A stretch of DNA of 64,000 bases from Gaetbulibacter_A sp043876815 (GTDB lineage Bacteria; Bacteroidota; Bacteroidia; Flavobacteriales; Flavobacteriaceae): contig NZ_JBAWKA010000004.1 in assembly GCF_043876815.1 (NCBI RefSeq), forward strand, positions 357,052 through 421,051, written 5' to 3'. Below the pieces are notes generated by a model that was not told the DNA's origin, searched no databases, and was given only the letters and a program-made list of their open reading frames with translations. Shown here piece by piece: positions 8,271-17,220 of this stretch; position 1 is the first letter of the stretch, and the number at the start of each line of letters is the position of its first letter. The translations under genes and the position numbers were made by a program.

Positions 8271-8975
8271 ATGAAAAGATTATTACTCGTATTTGCAAGT
8301 TTGTTAATAGGGTTAGCAACGGCGTCGGCAACATCTGCAGACACTAAAAACCCTCAAGAACGTTTCGATAGAAACAAAAAATTGCGTTTTACACAGCCTA
8401 TTAATTTTGTAGAGCGTGGTGTAGAATTTTTAATCTTCCCTGATGGAAGTTTCGATTTCAACACCAATATGTATAATGTACAAAACAGAAACACATATTA
8501 TGGCGCCAATGCGCGTAGAAGTAGCATCGATGTAGGTTACAGAAGTCCAAATGTTTCTGTTAATTATTCCTCTAACAGGAATTCGAACACCCTTGGTGTG
8601 TCTGTCATTAGAGATTTTAACGGCAAGGTAAGACGTGTTGGAAATGTGTATTTAAACTACGATCGCCAAGGTCGTATCTCTAGGGTTGGATCCGTTTTTA
8701 TAGATTACAACCGAGGAAATGGCTGGCTAAGAAATGTAGGTGGGTTACAGATTAACTATAACCGTTGGGGTGAAATTGTTTCGCTACGCGGACAAGTAAA
8801 TCATTTAAATCAAAATTGTAATACCTGTGGCATGCTAGGTTGTGACGATGACCATGGAAATAGATATGACAATCATTACGGACATAACAATGATGATAGA
8901 GATTACGATAGACGTGATGATGATTATTATTACTTCAAACAAAATGGAGCCGTTAAAAAACGGAAAAAACGATAA
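8271..8975 (+). CDS. Secreted protein of unknown function, paralogue of the 9174 gene
   Basis: An N-terminal signal peptide (KRLLLVFASLLIGLATASA) is followed by the motif VEFLIFPDGSFDFN. Next come three imperfect repeats of the form RVGNVYLNYDRQGRISRVGS and NVGGLQINYNRWGE, then a small CNTCGMLGC segment. The tail is very rich in Asp, Tyr, His and Arg and ends in a lysine/arginine cluster. The protein is probably periplasmic or surface-exposed; the His/Asp tail could bind metal, but that is inference. I take the ATG at 8271 because it aligns with the MKRF start of the paralogue; an ATG two codons earlier at 8265 is possible. The sigma-54 promoter suggests control by an NtrC-type activator. Confidence 0.85.
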   Translation: MKRLLLVFASLLIGLATASATSADTKNPQERFDRNKKLRFTQPINFVERGVEFLIFPDGSFDFNTNMYNVQNRNTYYGANARRSSIDVGYRSPNVSVNYSSNRNSNTLGVSVIRDFNGKVRRVGNVYLNYDRQGRISRVGSVFIDYNRGNGWLRNVGGLQINYNRWGEIVSLRGQVNHLNQNCNTCGMLGCDDDHGNRYDNHYGHNNDDRDYDRRDDDYYYFKQNGAVKKRKKR

Positions 8976-9007
8976 GCTAAAAATTCGATTAGTTATTAGT
9001 TAAAAAG

Positions 9008-9044
9008 GAAAAGCCTCAACGTGGTAAAACCGTTGGGGTTTTTC
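9008..9044 (+). terminator. Terminator after the 8271 gene
   Basis: gaaaagcctcaacg (9008-9021) pairs with cgttggggtttttc (9031-9044) around a 9-base loop, with a T-rich right arm. It separates the two paralogues into independent transcription units. Confidence 0.8.
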
Positions 9045-9121
9045 AATTTACCCCATATGAAATTTGATAAATAAAATTATTTTTTCAGTGTTTATAGGGG
9101 TTTATAGCGGATTAATGATTT

Positions 9122-9140
9122 TTGGCACGCTGTTTGAAAC
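9122..9140 (+). promoter_or_regulatory. Sigma-54 (RpoN) type promoter, copy 2
   Basis: This has the same 19 bases as the site before the 8271 gene: -24 box TGGCACG at 9123-9129 and TTGA at 9134-9137. The start of the downstream gene is 34 bases further on. Two 10-base direct repeats, TTTATAGGGG and TTTATAGCGG (9091-9110), lie just upstream and may be an activator site. Confidence 0.75.
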
Positions 9141-9173
9141 ATTATAAATGAATCACTTTTAAAACAGAAAATT

Positions 9174-10535
9174 ATGAAACGATTTATTTTTTTATTAGCA
9201 GCAACGATCCTGATAGGATCTCCTGCTTTCGCAGAAAGCAACAACAATAACGCTACAACATCTACTATTTACAATGGATATAGTAGATCAATTATCTTTT
9301 CGGAGGATAATATTGAATTTTCTGTTTTTCCTGATGGTCAATTCGATTTTTATATTCCTAATTATGGCCCGCGGGTTAGTGTTTCGGTAGGATCACCAAA
9401 CGCCAATTTTAGTTTTAACTCCGGTTATGATTATAATGCTTATGTGCAATATGATGAATTTGGGGCTATTATTCAAATAGAGAACACCCCTATTTATTAT
9501 GATTACTATGGGCGTGTAAATCAAATTGGAAATATTATTATTAATTATAACAATTTTGGTTACGTCTCTAGTGTAGGAGGTTTGTTTGTGTATTATAATA
9601 ATGCGCGTCAGTTTTCAAATTTCAGAGGTTTTATAAATGTTTATAACAGAAATTATGTGTTCCGTCCGTGGCATCGTTATTTTAGTATTCCACCAAGAAA
9701 TTATTGTGTGGTATATGATAGACCCTACAGACGCTTTTACACCCCGGTGCGTTATGTGTATTCAAGACCATTCTATAACAATCACAGGCCTTATTCAGCG
9801 GTTTATAGCCGACGTGGCAATACTATTAACAGATATAGAAATAACGCCACAGTATTTAGAAGCCCAAAAAATGTTACACGAGTAAATACACGTGCTAACA
9901 GACGTTCAATCGCGAACAACAATAACGGGTCTAATAGATACAATAATGGAAATAATGGAAACAGATCCAATAGATATAATGGAAACAATGGTAACCGTGG
10001 AGAAAGATCTAACGGGTATAACGGTAACAATGGAAATCGTGGAGAAAGATCAAACAGATACAACGGTAACAATGCAAACCGCGGAGAAAGACCTGTTATA
10101 GGCAACAATAGAGGTTCTAATTCAAGAGCAAATAATGGAGAAGCCCGGAGAACACAACCATTAAATAACAGAAGTTATAATACTCCTAATCGAGGTGATT
10201 CAAATAACTCGAATACCAGAGCTACGCGTCCACAGGTGAACAGAAACAGTACACCATCGCGTCAAAATAACTCGAATTACAGGAATCAAGGTTCTCAAAG
10301 AAATAATCCGGTGGTACGACAACCAAATCGAAGTTCAAACCGTACATATAATAAAGGGAATCAGGCTCCTAGCAGAAATTCAGCACAAGCTGAAGTAAGA
10401 CCAGAGCGTCAACAACGCTCAAGCTCGAAAGCCAATACCCCATCGCCGGGATCAGATAGATCAAAGGCTCAGACTCAAAGAAGTCAGAACTCTATAAATA
10501 ATTCAAGGTCAGCGAACCCACGACGCAGATCATAA
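9174..10535 (+). CDS. Secreted Asn/Arg-rich repeat protein, paralogue of the 8271 gene
   Basis: A signal peptide ending in AFA is followed by the paralogue-defining motif IEFSVFPDGQFDFY. Then come YYDYYGRVNQIGNIIINYNN-type repeats like those of the 8271 protein. From about residue 180 the composition becomes Tyr/Arg-rich. From about residue 240 to the end it is low-complexity Asn/Arg/Ser/Gly, including three 14-residue repeats of the type YNGNNGNRGERSN at residues 267-307. The tail is strongly basic and probably disordered; binding to polyanionic polymers such as polysaccharide or DNA is conceivable but unproven. Its sigma-54 promoter is identical to that of the neighbour. Confidence 0.85.
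   Translation: MKRFIFLLAATILIGSPAFAESNNNNATTSTIYNGYSRSIIFSEDNIEFSVFPDGQFDFYIPNYGPRVSVSVGSPNANFSFNSGYDYNAYVQYDEFGAIIQIENTPIYYDYYGRVNQIGNIIINYNNFGYVSSVGGLFVYYNNARQFSNFRGFINVYNRNYVFRPWHRYFSIPPRNYCVVYDRPYRRFYTPVRYVYSRPFYNNHRPYSAVYSRRGNTINRYRNNATVFRSPKNVTRVNTRANRRSIANNNNGSNRYNNGNNGNRSNRYNGNNGNRGERSNGYNGNNGNRGERSNRYNGNNANRGERPVIGNNRGSNSRANNGEARRTQPLNNRSYNTPNRGDSNNSNTRATRPQVNRNSTPSRQNNSNYRNQGSQRNNPVVRQPNRSSNRTYNKGNQAPSRNSAQAEVRPERQQRSSSKANTPSPGSDRSKAQTQRSQNSINNSRSANPRRRS
9972..10094 (+). repeat. Three tandem 42-base coding repeats in the 9174 gene
   Basis: Units start at 9972, 10014 and 10056 and encode [R/G]YNGNNxNRGERSN. The third copy is shortened by one codon and diverged at its end. Many differences between copies are at third codon positions, so the peptide repeat is being kept. 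Confidence 0.8.
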
Positions 10536-10558
10536 TAATTTTGGTTGGTTAGTTTGGA

Positions 10559-10606
10559 AAGCCCTTCGGTAAGTTTGCCTCAAAGCAAATCCGAGGGGTT
10601 TTCTCT
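10559..10606. terminator. Terminator between the 9174 gene and the flippase operon
   Basis: The outer stem pairs cccttcgg (10562-10569) with ccgagggg, and an inner stem pairs tttgc with gcaaa. The right arm ends in ttttctctttaa. It follows the plus-strand gene and could also help end the minus-strand operon that terminates at 10623. Confidence 0.65.
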
Positions 10607-10622
10607 TTAATAAAGAGTTGCG

Positions 10623-12083
10623 TTATTTTATTTTGAAGGTCTTATTAATTAAATCTGTAATATCTGTTGAAAAATTAAATAAATAGACCACCGCGCTGTA
10701 AACCAATACAATTAAAGTCGATTTCAGACCAATATTAATAATGGGATGAAAGGAAAAATCCCAGAAATAAAATACCAATAGGAAAACAAGAAGAAAACCC
10801 GCGGTTTTTACCGTGTTTATTGTAAAGGGTATTATTTTTAACTTTTTGTAAACGAAAAACAGTTTTCCCGAATTATAAAGGACGATCGCAATGAAAGTCG
10901 CTACAGCTGCCCCATTTATACCATAAACAGGAATAAGTAAACGATTAAGAACAATCATAATTACCACCAGAAAAACACCCAGAATAAGTACGATCCTGTA
11001 GTAATCACTGTTAAATAAAATGGCATTATTACTTCCTAAAAGCGCATCATACAGTTTAGCAATACTAATTAATAACACTACAAAAAGACCAGTTCGATAC
11101 GCCGGGTCTATTAAATAATAAAGCTGATTAATATTTAATACTATAAGTAAGAATACCAAGCCGCCAACTATAAAAAGGTTTATTGAACTTCGCTTATACA
11201 AGTCATTTAAGGCCGGAAAGTCTTTAGCATTCAAATACTTTGCCGATAAAGGCATTAAAATCTGATGCATGGCACGCTGCGGTACAGCGATAACAGCCGT
11301 TATAAATACGGCCACATTGTAATAAGCGATATATTTAAGATCCGGTAAATATTTCCCTAGCATTACTTTATCAATATCCAATAATATGGTGGCAACAGAG
11401 CCGGCTAAAATGATGAGAAAAGCATATTTTAAAATCCGATTGAGGTGATTTACTCTCTTCAGATAAAAAACAGGTAAGGTAATAGAGAATGCAAACAAAC
11501 ACATAACCACCATACGAAGAACATACACAATAACAAGGCCCCACATAAACGCTGATAAGCTCAGCCAATTAAAGTATAAAGCAACCAAGAGAAGCATCGC
11601 ACCTACTCTATGAAATACCTCTTTCATAAAATTCCCAAATACGGTACGCATATGCACTTTTGCCCAGGCAAAAAATACTTCAAAATAAGCGAGAGCAATG
11701 GCAATAATGATGGTATGCCATAAATAGAATTTTATAATCGTGTTTCGCTCAGCCAAAAATTGAGCTATGGTATCATGAGCTAAATAGGTAAAAATAACAA
11801 TAGGTATAATAAACACAAAGGGTAGAAATAACATAAGTGTTAAAAAACTGTGCAGTGTTACTCTACTTTTAAAAGAGGAATAAAACTTAATGAGTGTATT
11901 TGGCACTCCAAATGCCATAAGCGGCATAATTACCGACGCCAGTGATAGCATAAAACCCACCATGCCAAAATACTCATCAGTTAAAAAATTAGTGTATAGG
12001 AATAATGTGTTAATAGCTCCAATAAAAAAACCGATATAGGTCGAAATGATATTTTTAAATGATTGCGAAGCTACAAGTCCCAT
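10623..12083 (-). CDS. Lipopolysaccharide/oligosaccharide flippase (Wzx-like, MOP superfamily)
   Basis: This 486-residue protein is hydrophobic throughout, with roughly 12-14 membrane helices. It starts with the pattern of polysaccharide exporters (SQSFKNIISTYIGFFIGAIN, then TDEYFGMVGFMLSL). The family flips lipid-linked sugar units across the inner membrane during O-antigen or capsule synthesis. It directly follows the glycosyltransferase gene with no intervening base (12083/12084) and is the last gene of the YfhO-glycosyltransferase-flippase operon. The substrate cannot be told from sequence. Confidence 0.9.
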   Translation of the reverse strand: MGLVASQSFKNIISTYIGFFIGAINTLFLYTNFLTDEYFGMVGFMLSLASVIMPLMAFGVPNTLIKFYSSFKSRVTLHSFLTLMLFLPFVFIIPIVIFTYLAHDTIAQFLAERNTIIKFYLWHTIIIAIALAYFEVFFAWAKVHMRTVFGNFMKEVFHRVGAMLLLVALYFNWLSLSAFMWGLVIVYVLRMVVMCLFAFSITLPVFYLKRVNHLNRILKYAFLIILAGSVATILLDIDKVMLGKYLPDLKYIAYYNVAVFITAVIAVPQRAMHQILMPLSAKYLNAKDFPALNDLYKRSSINLFIVGGLVFLLIVLNINQLYYLIDPAYRTGLFVVLLISIAKLYDALLGSNNAILFNSDYYRIVLILGVFLVVIMIVLNRLLIPVYGINGAAVATFIAIVLYNSGKLFFVYKKLKIIPFTINTVKTAGFLLVFLLVFYFWDFSFHPIINIGLKSTLIVLVYSAVVYLFNFSTDITDLINKTFKIK

Positions 12084-13361
12084 TTATAACAATTTTGATA
12101 ATGATTCTGTTAGAGCTTTTCTATGATATTTTTGTACGCCTATTGGTTGCATCTTTAGATCATCGGTCTTATATGACTTATAATGCCTTAATATAGTCGA
12201 TTTTAAAGCATTATGAGCTTCATAATAGAAGTAATTTCCGGTATTAGTTTCGGTAATGATACGTTCAACATCCGAACCTTTGGGTCCCAAAGCCAGTATA
12301 GGTCTGTTAGAAACCATATATTCAAAAAGTTTTCCTGGTATTATGCATTTTGTAGCCTCAGAATCAATTTCAATAAGTAATAAGATTTGAGATTCTTTTT
12401 GAATTTTAATAGCTTCATTATGGGACTTATAACCTACTTCATTTACATAATCACTTAACTTATTATCGTGGATCGATTTTAATACTTGATCACTCACGGC
12501 GCCAACAAATTTCAATTCCAGATCTTTAGCAAATTCAGTATTTTCATCAACTAATTCAGACAAGACCTTCCATAATATTTCAGGATTTCGTTTAGATAAT
12601 AACGACCCTATATGCGCTAGAGAAAATTTAGAATCCAATGAAAAGTCCGAAACACGTTCATCATCAAAGCCGTTTGTTATGACTTCTACTGGTTTCGAAG
12701 TGATCAATTTGAATTCAGATTTGGTCACCTGACTTGTCACTATTATTTTATCTGCTCCTGTTAAGACTTCCGATTCCAGTTTCTTATGTTTTTTTTCTGC
12801 CCGCTTGGTTAATCGCAATTGTTTATGGTACCCAATGGTGGTCCATGGGTCTCTAAAATCAGCGATCCATTTTATATTTAATTTTTGTTTTAAATCTAAG
12901 CCAATAAGATGCAAACTGTGTGGCGGACCTGTAGTAATAAGAGTATCAATACCGTGGTTTTCGAGATAATCATAAATGTATTTTACAGATGGTTTTACCC
13001 AATATCTGCGGGCATCAGGAATAAAAAAATTACCTCGGATAAATAATAGTAGTTTCTCTATAAAAGATTGGTTTGTGGTATCTGAAATGATTCCTTTGCT
13101 AATGGTTTTGGATGTTCTTCTTGAAAATAGACCAGCCAAATTATAAGGTTCTCGAATGGGTTGCTTTAATATAGTAATAGACTCTGAAACCTCTGAATTT
13201 AAACTCAAATCTTGCAATGGGTAATGCGGGTTCTCAGGAATATAAACCACCGGTTCTATGTCGAATTCCGGGAGGTATTTTACAAATTTCAACCAACGCT
13301 GAACCCCGGGTCCGCCAGCTGGAGGCCAGTAATAGGTGATTATGAGTACTTTCTTTTTCAT
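12084..13361 (-). CDS. Glycosyltransferase (GT-B fold, GT4-like)
   Basis: The N-terminus KKKVLIITYYWPPAGGPGVQ and the later segment GVQRWLKFVKYLPEFDI mark a GT-B glycosyltransferase of the type found in Bacteroidetes polysaccharide loci. The acceptor domain carries TTGPPHSLHLIGL and IADFRDPW. The C-terminal donor-binding domain has GKLFEYMVSNRPILALG, with the glutamate that usually contacts the nucleotide sugar. It acts at the inner face of the cytoplasmic membrane. It sits between the YfhO gene (24-base gap) and the flippase (no gap), so it probably builds the unit exported by the flippase. Confidence 0.9.
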   Translation of the reverse strand: MKKKVLIITYYWPPAGGPGVQRWLKFVKYLPEFDIEPVVYIPENPHYPLQDLSLNSEVSESITILKQPIREPYNLAGLFSRRTSKTISKGIISDTTNQSFIEKLLLFIRGNFFIPDARRYWVKPSVKYIYDYLENHGIDTLITTGPPHSLHLIGLDLKQKLNIKWIADFRDPWTTIGYHKQLRLTKRAEKKHKKLESEVLTGADKIIVTSQVTKSEFKLITSKPVEVITNGFDDERVSDFSLDSKFSLAHIGSLLSKRNPEILWKVLSELVDENTEFAKDLELKFVGAVSDQVLKSIHDNKLSDYVNEVGYKSHNEAIKIQKESQILLLIEIDSEATKCIIPGKLFEYMVSNRPILALGPKGSDVERIITETNTGNYFYYEAHNALKSTILRHYKSYKTDDLKMQPIGVQKYHRKALTESLSKLL

Positions 13362-13385
13362 TTACCTATTGGACAACACATTGGT

Positions 13386-15845
13386 TTATAGTCGCTTTTT
13401 GAGCGCGTATGCCAAGCCTCCTATTAAGAGCAAGCCGAGCAAAATTGAACTCGCTAGAGCAATGTTACTTCCAGTTTTAACAATTTCAGGGTCAAATTTA
13501 AATACGATCTCGTGCCTTCCGGCTGGAACATACATGCCACGTAGGGTATAATTGACGCGTACGTGAGGCACTTGCTTTCCATCCAAATAGGCTTTCCAGC
13601 CATGACTGTAATATACTTCTGAAAAAACCACAAAACCATCTTGATCGTTAGTTGTTGTGTACTTTAAATAATTTGGATCGTGTTTTTTAATTTGAATTGA
13701 TGCTGTTGAATCTACAGAAAAGCTGCCGGTTGCCTCAGATTTAAAGTAGGTTTTAATATCCTTATGATTGATTACGGCTACATGTTTGTTATCCAGGCTA
13801 TCTAGGGCTTTAATGGCCTCGTTTTCAGACTTAACTTCTTTTAGTCGCTCTATGAACCAGGCGCTTCCATTAGCTTCTTCGTTAGTAAATGTAAATACTC
13901 CACCCTCCTCATTTGGAGCAATAATATATTTAGTATTTAACATATTCAGTACATTCAGATTATTCTTAGAGATGTACCAATTAAAAAGGTCGTTATAACG
14001 TCTTAATTTTGCCGCATGATAACCATTCAACGAATTGTGAAAATACGATGGTTTAGTTGAGTTCGTTGTAAGATCATAGACCCTGTAATAGCCGGTGTCC
14101 TGCATAATCTGTTTATCAGCCTCATTGGCTTGAAACGGTTTATTCACCTGCACGGCAGATACGAAATCGTCGTTATTAACATAACGTTTATCAACACCAA
14201 CCAAATCAAATAAAATTAGAACAGCAAAACCTACCATAGCCCAGTGGCCTTTCAACTTCTGTTTTAAATAGCCATATACTAGACCAGCGGCTATTAACAC
14301 TAAAGCCAGACTCCTCAGGGTGTCTTGCGTAAACAATGATTTTCGATCGGCCTTTAAGGCATCTACAAAGGCTTGCCCATAACTTTGCCTGTATAAAGCA
14401 TCATTACCACCCGAAAAATCGAAAAACGCACCTTTGAACAACAAGAAAATTAAAGCAAGTCCACCAGTAATCAATGTAGTTAATTTTAAGGCATGCCACT
14501 TCTGATCTGAATTTATCTTGTTACTGAATAATTTTACCAGACCAAAGATGGCTAGAGCAGGAATACATAGTTCTAAAATGACTTGAATCGAGGTGACTGC
14601 CCGGAACTTATTATACAGTGGCATGGAGGATATAAAGAAATTTGTAATAGGATTACTGTCCGGGTTCGGATCAGAAACAAAAAACCAGTTTTTTCCTAGA
14701 GATAGAATCCAAGCAAAAAGTGTACCGCCTACAAGCCACCATTTTAAACGTCCTTTAACAAGAAATAAGGCGAACACAAATAGGAATATTACCACCGCGC
14801 CAACGTAGGCCGGTGCTTCTACAATGGGCTGATCACCCCAGTACATAGGAGCCCTTTGCGATTCCTGAGCAGCCTGAGAAGGCGTTGCTCCTAAAGTTCT
14901 ATAGGCTTTATAGGTTTCAGAATCCTTGCCAACATCCTCACTGTTCCCACCCCCCATGAAGCGTGGAATGAACAAATTAAACGATTCCCAAAAACCATAG
15001 CTATATTCTGTAATATAATCTTGATCCAGACCCGAAGTTACCTCCTTTTTAGAACCATCGGGATTCATTGTAAGTTCAGTATTTCCACGTGTGCTTTCTT
15101 TTACATACTCTTGAGTAGCTAAAATATTAGTAGCGTTTAAAGCCACTGCCAAAAGCACTGCTCCCGCTAAAAGCGCAACAGACTTAAAATAATGTGCTAG
15201 GACCTGCTTTTTAAAAGCATCAATCAAATAGGCAATCCCGAGTATTATAACTAAAAACATTAAATAGTAGGTCATTTGAAAATGGTTTGCCACAATTTCC
15301 AGACCCATCGCTACCGCAGTCAGTAAAAACCCAAGAAAATATTTTTTCTGAAAGGTAAGTATGATACCACTCAGTACAAGTGGCATATAGGCTATAGCAT
15401 GAGCCTTGCTATTATGCCCCACACCGAGAATTATAATTAAATAAGTTGAAAAGCCAAAGGCTAATGCCCCTATAGCAGCCAATTTAAAATCGACCTTAAG
15501 AACCAATAACAAAATATAAAATCCTAAAAAGTATAGAAACAAATAATCTGCCGGTCGTGGCAAGAACCGGAGCGTCAAATCGAGTTTTTTAATATAGTTA
15601 TGAGGGTATTTAGCACCAAGTTGGTAGGTTGGCATACCACCAAATGCTGCATTGGTCCAATAAGTTTCTTCTCCCGTTTGAGCTTTAAAGTCTTTTTGTT
15701 GTTTGCTCATTCCAATATACTGCATGATATCGCTTTGGAAAAGCGCTTTACCTTGAAGCACAGGACTAAAATAGGCTAAAGCTAAAACAACAAACCCCAG
15801 CATAACTAAGCCATGCGGGATAATTTTTTTAATTGAAAATGGCAT
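13386..15845 (-). CDS. YfhO family membrane protein
   Basis: This is an 819-residue integral membrane protein. The first half has about ten membrane helices, preceded by a periplasmic loop with SPVLQGKALFQSDIMQYIGM. A large soluble domain follows from about residue 590, and there is a last helix near residue 800. This is the layout of YfhO-type GT-C fold proteins, which are linked in Gram-positives to glycosylation of cell-wall polymers using polyprenyl-linked sugars. In Bacteroidetes the role is undefined. It is the first gene of the operon leading into a glycosyltransferase and a flippase, in keeping with envelope polysaccharide assembly. Confidence 0.88.
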   Translation of the reverse strand: MPFSIKKIIPHGLVMLGFVVLALAYFSPVLQGKALFQSDIMQYIGMSKQQKDFKAQTGEETYWTNAAFGGMPTYQLGAKYPHNYIKKLDLTLRFLPRPADYLFLYFLGFYILLLVLKVDFKLAAIGALAFGFSTYLIIILGVGHNSKAHAIAYMPLVLSGIILTFQKKYFLGFLLTAVAMGLEIVANHFQMTYYLMFLVIILGIAYLIDAFKKQVLAHYFKSVALLAGAVLLAVALNATNILATQEYVKESTRGNTELTMNPDGSKKEVTSGLDQDYITEYSYGFWESFNLFIPRFMGGGNSEDVGKDSETYKAYRTLGATPSQAAQESQRAPMYWGDQPIVEAPAYVGAVVIFLFVFALFLVKGRLKWWLVGGTLFAWILSLGKNWFFVSDPNPDSNPITNFFISSMPLYNKFRAVTSIQVILELCIPALAIFGLVKLFSNKINSDQKWHALKLTTLITGGLALIFLLFKGAFFDFSGGNDALYRQSYGQAFVDALKADRKSLFTQDTLRSLALVLIAAGLVYGYLKQKLKGHWAMVGFAVLILFDLVGVDKRYVNNDDFVSAVQVNKPFQANEADKQIMQDTGYYRVYDLTTNSTKPSYFHNSLNGYHAAKLRRYNDLFNWYISKNNLNVLNMLNTKYIIAPNEEGGVFTFTNEEANGSAWFIERLKEVKSENEAIKALDSLDNKHVAVINHKDIKTYFKSEATGSFSVDSTASIQIKKHDPNYLKYTTTNDQDGFVVFSEVYYSHGWKAYLDGKQVPHVRVNYTLRGMYVPAGRHEIVFKFDPEIVKTGSNIALASSILLGLLLIGGLAYALKKRL

Positions 15846-15971
15846 GAAATTTATTTAAAATCAACTGCCGTGAATTTACTTATAATTTTTTAAACAGTTG
15901 AAGAATCGAAGCACAAATAACCGGGACCTAAAATTTAAGATGTAAACTTCTGAAACTGAAATCGTATTCAT

Positions 15972-16000
15972 AAAAAAAGTGCACTCAAACGAATGCACTT
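15972..16000 (-). terminator. Terminator of the 16033-16632 gene
   Basis: On the minus strand AAGTGCA, a 10-base loop and TGCACTT are followed by a run of T. It lies 33 bases after the stop of the dioxygenase-like gene. Confidence 0.8.
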
Positions 16001-16032
16001 AATAATTAGTTAGTCTAGTATATATAAATTCT

Positions 16033-16632
16033 TTATTGACCTAAAGCGATAGTGGTTACCGTAGTATTACTATTTAAACGAATATCTTCTTCAGCTACAA
16101 GCATACCATCCTTTTCATTTAGTCTCAACATGCTTTGAGCTACTTTTGATCTACAAGATAAAGTGAGATCAGCGATAAGCGGATCATCGTCAAAAAAGAA
16201 AGGGTTTAAAGCGTATTCTTTTTTGCCTGGTTCTTTAACCACGCGCTGAATTTGCTTTAATTCTTTTGTGTGGTAATATTTTCCGGGCATAAATGTATAA
16301 ATGGTGTATTTACCGTCTTTATCTGTTTTTACCCAGGCACTATGCTTCACATAACGTTTTCCTTGGTCATCTCGCTTCATTTTGAAATTCCCTTTTTCGT
16401 TAGTTTGATACACGTAAAGAATAACACCTTCTGCAGGAGTTACACCATCATTTTTATAGATAGTACCGGTAATTTTAATTTTTTCAGCTTTTGAAGCGTA
16501 ATCTGGAACTGTGTCTACGCTATTTAAGTTTACTTCTGTGTAGTCGTAAATTGAAGATAATTCTTGTGCATTTGCACTCATAAACATAACACTGGCTAAG
16601 GCAATGTAAAAAAGATTTGGTAGCTTATTCAT
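16033..16632 (-). CDS. Secreted intradiol dioxygenase-fold protein, probably without catalytic iron
   Basis: A signal peptide (cleavage after SANA, about residue 22) is followed by a beta-sandwich resembling the protocatechuate 3,4-dioxygenase family: ITGTIYKNDGVTPAEGVILYVYQT, HSAWVKTDKDGKYTIYTFMPGKY, and VKEPGKKEYALNPFFFDDDPL. In active members the segment before VKEPG holds the iron-binding HIH. Here that segment reads LKQIQRVVKEPG, so both histidines are glutamine. One family tyrosine position (PGKYY) remains. The protein is therefore probably a non-catalytic, carbohydrate- or ligand-binding member. It is a single gene with its own terminator. Confidence 0.8.
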   Translation of the reverse strand: MNKLPNLFYIALASVMFMSANAQELSSIYDYTEVNLNSVDTVPDYASKAEKIKITGTIYKNDGVTPAEGVILYVYQTNEKGNFKMKRDDQGKRYVKHSAWVKTDKDGKYTIYTFMPGKYYHTKELKQIQRVVKEPGKKEYALNPFFFDDDPLIADLTLSCRSKVAQSMLRLNEKDGMLVAEEDIRLNSNTTVTTIALGQ

Positions 16633-16860
16633 GGATCAATAATTTTTAATAGGTTAATTAAATCTTGTCCTGTGGGTCAAAGCTATGAAACAGAGCGTGT
16701 TTTGAAAGAAAATATTCGTTTGATGTCTCAATATTTTCGTTAAACAGTTAAGAAGTCTGATTTTGTCGGTAAAAGCATGCTTCTAAAAAGAACGATTTAA
16801 AAAATGTTGTAAGTGCTTGTTTTTAATATACTTAAATTTAAAAAGGTAATTTTATTGAGC

Positions 16861-17220
16861 TTATTCTACCGTTTTTATCGGTTGAACGGTTTGTCGTATT
16901 TTTTTGTACTTATTGTATTGTATTCTTGTTAACAAATCCTTCATTTCCAAAGACTCTTTTACCATAAGCTGCGTGAGTTTATCCAAGGCTTCTTTTCCTT
17001 GATAGGTTTCAATAACCTCCTTACGAAGTGTCAGGTAATCTCCAACCTTATCTTCAAATATAGGAAGCTGTGTCCCATCCAGTCCTAATTCGGCACTATA
17101 AATCTCAGTCAATCTTTCAGCTTCTGCACGGACTTCAGGTGTTTCAATCGTATTATCAGGGTATTGCGCTAAAACTATGTTGCATAATAATAAGGCACAA
17201 AATGTAATTATGGTTTTCAT
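16861..17220 (-). CDS. Small secreted protein of unknown function, 119 residues
   Basis: A clear signal peptide (KTIITFCALLLCNIVLAQ) precedes a mature part of about 100 residues that is charged and predicted helical: ETPEVRAEAERLTEIYSAEL, then TLRKEVIETYQGKEALDKL and MKDLLTRIQYNKYKKIRQ. The arrangement recalls small periplasmic helical proteins of the Spy/CpxP sort, but I see no LTxxQ motif and do not assign it to that family. No gene is closely linked on the same strand. Confidence 0.75.
   Translation of the reverse strand: MKTIITFCALLLCNIVLAQYPDNTIETPEVRAEAERLTEIYSAELGLDGTQLPIFEDKVGDYLTLRKEVIETYQGKEALDKLTQLMVKESLEMKDLLTRIQYNKYKKIRQTVQPIKTVE

Noticed and set aside
9803..10108. Minus-strand ORF of about 101 codons
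   Set aside because: It is antisense to the low-complexity Asn/Arg repeats of the 9174 gene and only reflects their base composition.
11270..11280. TGGCACGCTGC on the plus strand, like a sigma-54 -24 box
   Set aside because: No TTG follows at the -12 spacing, and it lies inside the flippase coding sequence pointing the wrong way.
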